Part shown: piece by piece, positions 14,034 to 14,905 of the stretch
How the letters are laid out: the number at the start of each line of letters is the position of its first letter
Numbering within the stretch: position 1 is the first letter of the stretch
Assembly: GCA_023433945.1 (NCBI GenBank)
Contig: JAEYTP010000020.1
Span: 1-14,905, forward strand
DNA from: Bacillota bacterium
GTDB taxonomy: Bacteria; Bacillota; Clostridia; Acetivibrionales; DSM-1351
Direction: 5' to 3'
Length of the DNA: 14,905 nt
Program-made: the position numbers and the translations under genes
Notes under the pieces: model-generated
The model's input: the letters and a program-made list of their open reading frames with translations, nothing else
Database searches by the model: none
Told to the model about the DNA's origin: nothing

Positions 14034-14531
14034 TTAATCTATACTATTCTTAACAGCATTGGGATTAGACTTTTTCTTACCGACAAAATCCTTTGATTCG
14101 ACCTTGAAAACACATACACTGTCTGCTTGTTCTTTGGTAAAAATAAATTCCTTGTTTGATTGGTGCTTCATTAATAGTGTAAGTGCCTCACATTTCTCTT
14201 GTACATTTTCAACAAACTCAACTTTCCCAAACCCTATTACGCTTTCATAATAGAAAACATACTCGCAAGGATTTTGGTGCATGCCTAATTCACCTTCATA
14301 TGATATTTCGAAGCATACTGCGTTGTTTTCTTTTAAAGCATCAATTTTTCGCCCCGCTTTAGCACTATGAAAATATATGGTAAGCACATCGTCATGTAAA
14401 GTATAACCATAGTTTAAGGGTACAACGTATGGAAAGCCATTATCAACCATGGCAAGATGGCATACCTTCACCTTACTAATAATACTATTAATATCTTCGA
14501 GACTGGTTATTTCACGGTCTTTTCTTCGCAT
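14034..14531 (-). CDS. NimA-like pyridoxamine 5'-phosphate oxidase family protein
   Basis: This 165-residue protein has the split beta-barrel flavin-binding fold of the pyridoxamine phosphate oxidase superfamily. The N-terminal MRRKDREI, followed by CHLAMVDNGFPYVVPLNYGY (about 24-43) and YFHSAKAGRKIDALKENN (about 53-70), is the pattern of the NimA/5-nitroimidazole-reductase-like group, common in anaerobes. Such proteins bind FMN or a related cofactor and may reduce small substrates; resistance to nitroimidazoles is known for only some members and should not be assumed here. The start is well fixed by AGGAGGAG 5 bases before the ATG. It is followed closely by the GNAT gene. It begins about 100 bp after the end of the partial gene at the window edge. 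Confidence 0.87.
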   Translation of the reverse strand: MRRKDREITSLEDINSIISKVKVCHLAMVDNGFPYVVPLNYGYTLHDDVLTIYFHSAKAGRKIDALKENNAVCFEISYEGELGMHQNPCEYVFYYESVIGFGKVEFVENVQEKCEALTLLMKHQSNKEFIFTKEQADSVCVFKVESKDFVGKKKSNPNAVKNSID

Positions 14532-14633
14532 GGATTCTCCTCCTTTTAATTTTGGAATGTAAACTTAAACTAAATAATGTGGCTCTATAAAGGAGTCTAA
14601 TAACAGGCTTCATCTAGCTAGATAATGACATTA

Positions 14634-14905
14634 TTATGTATTCTTACAGTATACATGATACCAATCACAGTCAGCAACATATGAATCAGCAACAGTCTTC
14701 ATGCCAATTTCAGTAAGTTGATTAATTAAGCTATTATGTGTAAAAGGTGTAAAGGATAGTGTATTGGTATAAAGCTCCACACTATTGTCTTCATTTATCT
14801 CTTGCAGAATGATATCTACATTGGACTCATTTTCAATGCCATTAAGCTGCCAATGATAAAGTGGAATATACTCTTTTTGCTTATATGATAATTTATTATA
14901 TACTG
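14634..14905 (-). CDS. C-terminal end of a probable SAM-dependent methyltransferase (partial)
   Basis: An open frame runs from the window edge to a TAA at 14636-14634, giving 89 residues without a start. The end reads LSFTPFTHNSLINQLTEIGMKTV and then DCDWYHVYCKNT. This layout (a strand, a proline-rich turn, a helix ending in a GM or GF, then a final acidic-aromatic strand) is common in the last part of class I SAM-dependent methyltransferases. The N-terminal half that would carry the SAM-binding glycine motif lies outside the window, so the identification is tentative. Codon choice is like the neighbours. Between its stop and the NimA-like start lie a 12-bp palindrome ATCTAGCTAGAT (14612-14623) and a dyad ATAATG-A-CATTAT (14622-14634) that overlaps the stop codon. 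Confidence 0.6.
   Translation of the reverse strand, partial: VYNKLSYKQKEYIPLYHWQLNGIENESNVDIILQEINEDNSVELYTNTLSFTPFTHNSLINQLTEIGMKTVADSYVADCDWYHVYCKNT

Overview
The window is AT-rich and reads as a chromosomal piece of an anaerobic, butyrate-capable Clostridia (Bacillota). The reasons are strong GGAGG-type ribosome binding sites, Gram-positive-type regulators, a phosphotransbutyrylase/butyrate kinase pair, tRNA genes with encoded CCA ends, and proteins whose style fits clostridia. Species cannot be named from sequence alone; a cellulolytic-clostridia relative is only a guess. No transposase, phage gene, CRISPR array or rRNA was found. Layout: (1) 1-250, the 3' end of tRNA-Phe, then tRNA-Tyr with its own promoter and a bidirectional terminator. 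(2) 328-7082, all on the minus strand: in transcription order a response regulator, a histidine kinase (4-bp overlap), a RelP/YwaC-type small alarmone synthetase, a MacB-like ABC ATPase-permease fusion with a very large ectodomain, a terminator, six degenerate 49-bp tandem repeats, and a PHP-domain metal hydrolase. (3) 7083-11393, plus strand: a 525-bp divergent intergenic region, then ptb, a 58-bp tandem-repeat array, buk, and tmcAL (tRNA-Met cytidine acetate ligase), which carries an in-frame repeated insert. (4) 11533-14905, all minus strand: an orphan 112-residue protein, a TrmO-like tRNA methyltransferase, a QueG-like double 4Fe-4S protein, a GNAT acetyltransferase, a NimA-like flavin-binding protein, and the C-terminal end of a probable methyltransferase cut by the window edge. 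How the genes may work together: the response regulator and kinase probably sense an envelope signal and drive themselves, the alarmone synthetase and possibly the ABC transporter. Three TTGAA boxes spaced exactly 11 bp apart lie just upstream of the regulator's -10 box, which suggests autoregulation. That would make this a transcriptionally induced (p)ppGpp branch tied to an exporter, and it is the most interesting system in the window. Ptb and Buk convert butyryl-CoA to butyrate with ATP formation. TmcAL uses free acetate and ATP, so its position beside an acyl-phosphate pathway is suggestive but unproven. A recurring oddity is that several gaps and one gene carry different short tandem repeats (49, 19, 58, 33 bp, and 99 bp in frame), pointing to frequent small tandem duplication in this genome.
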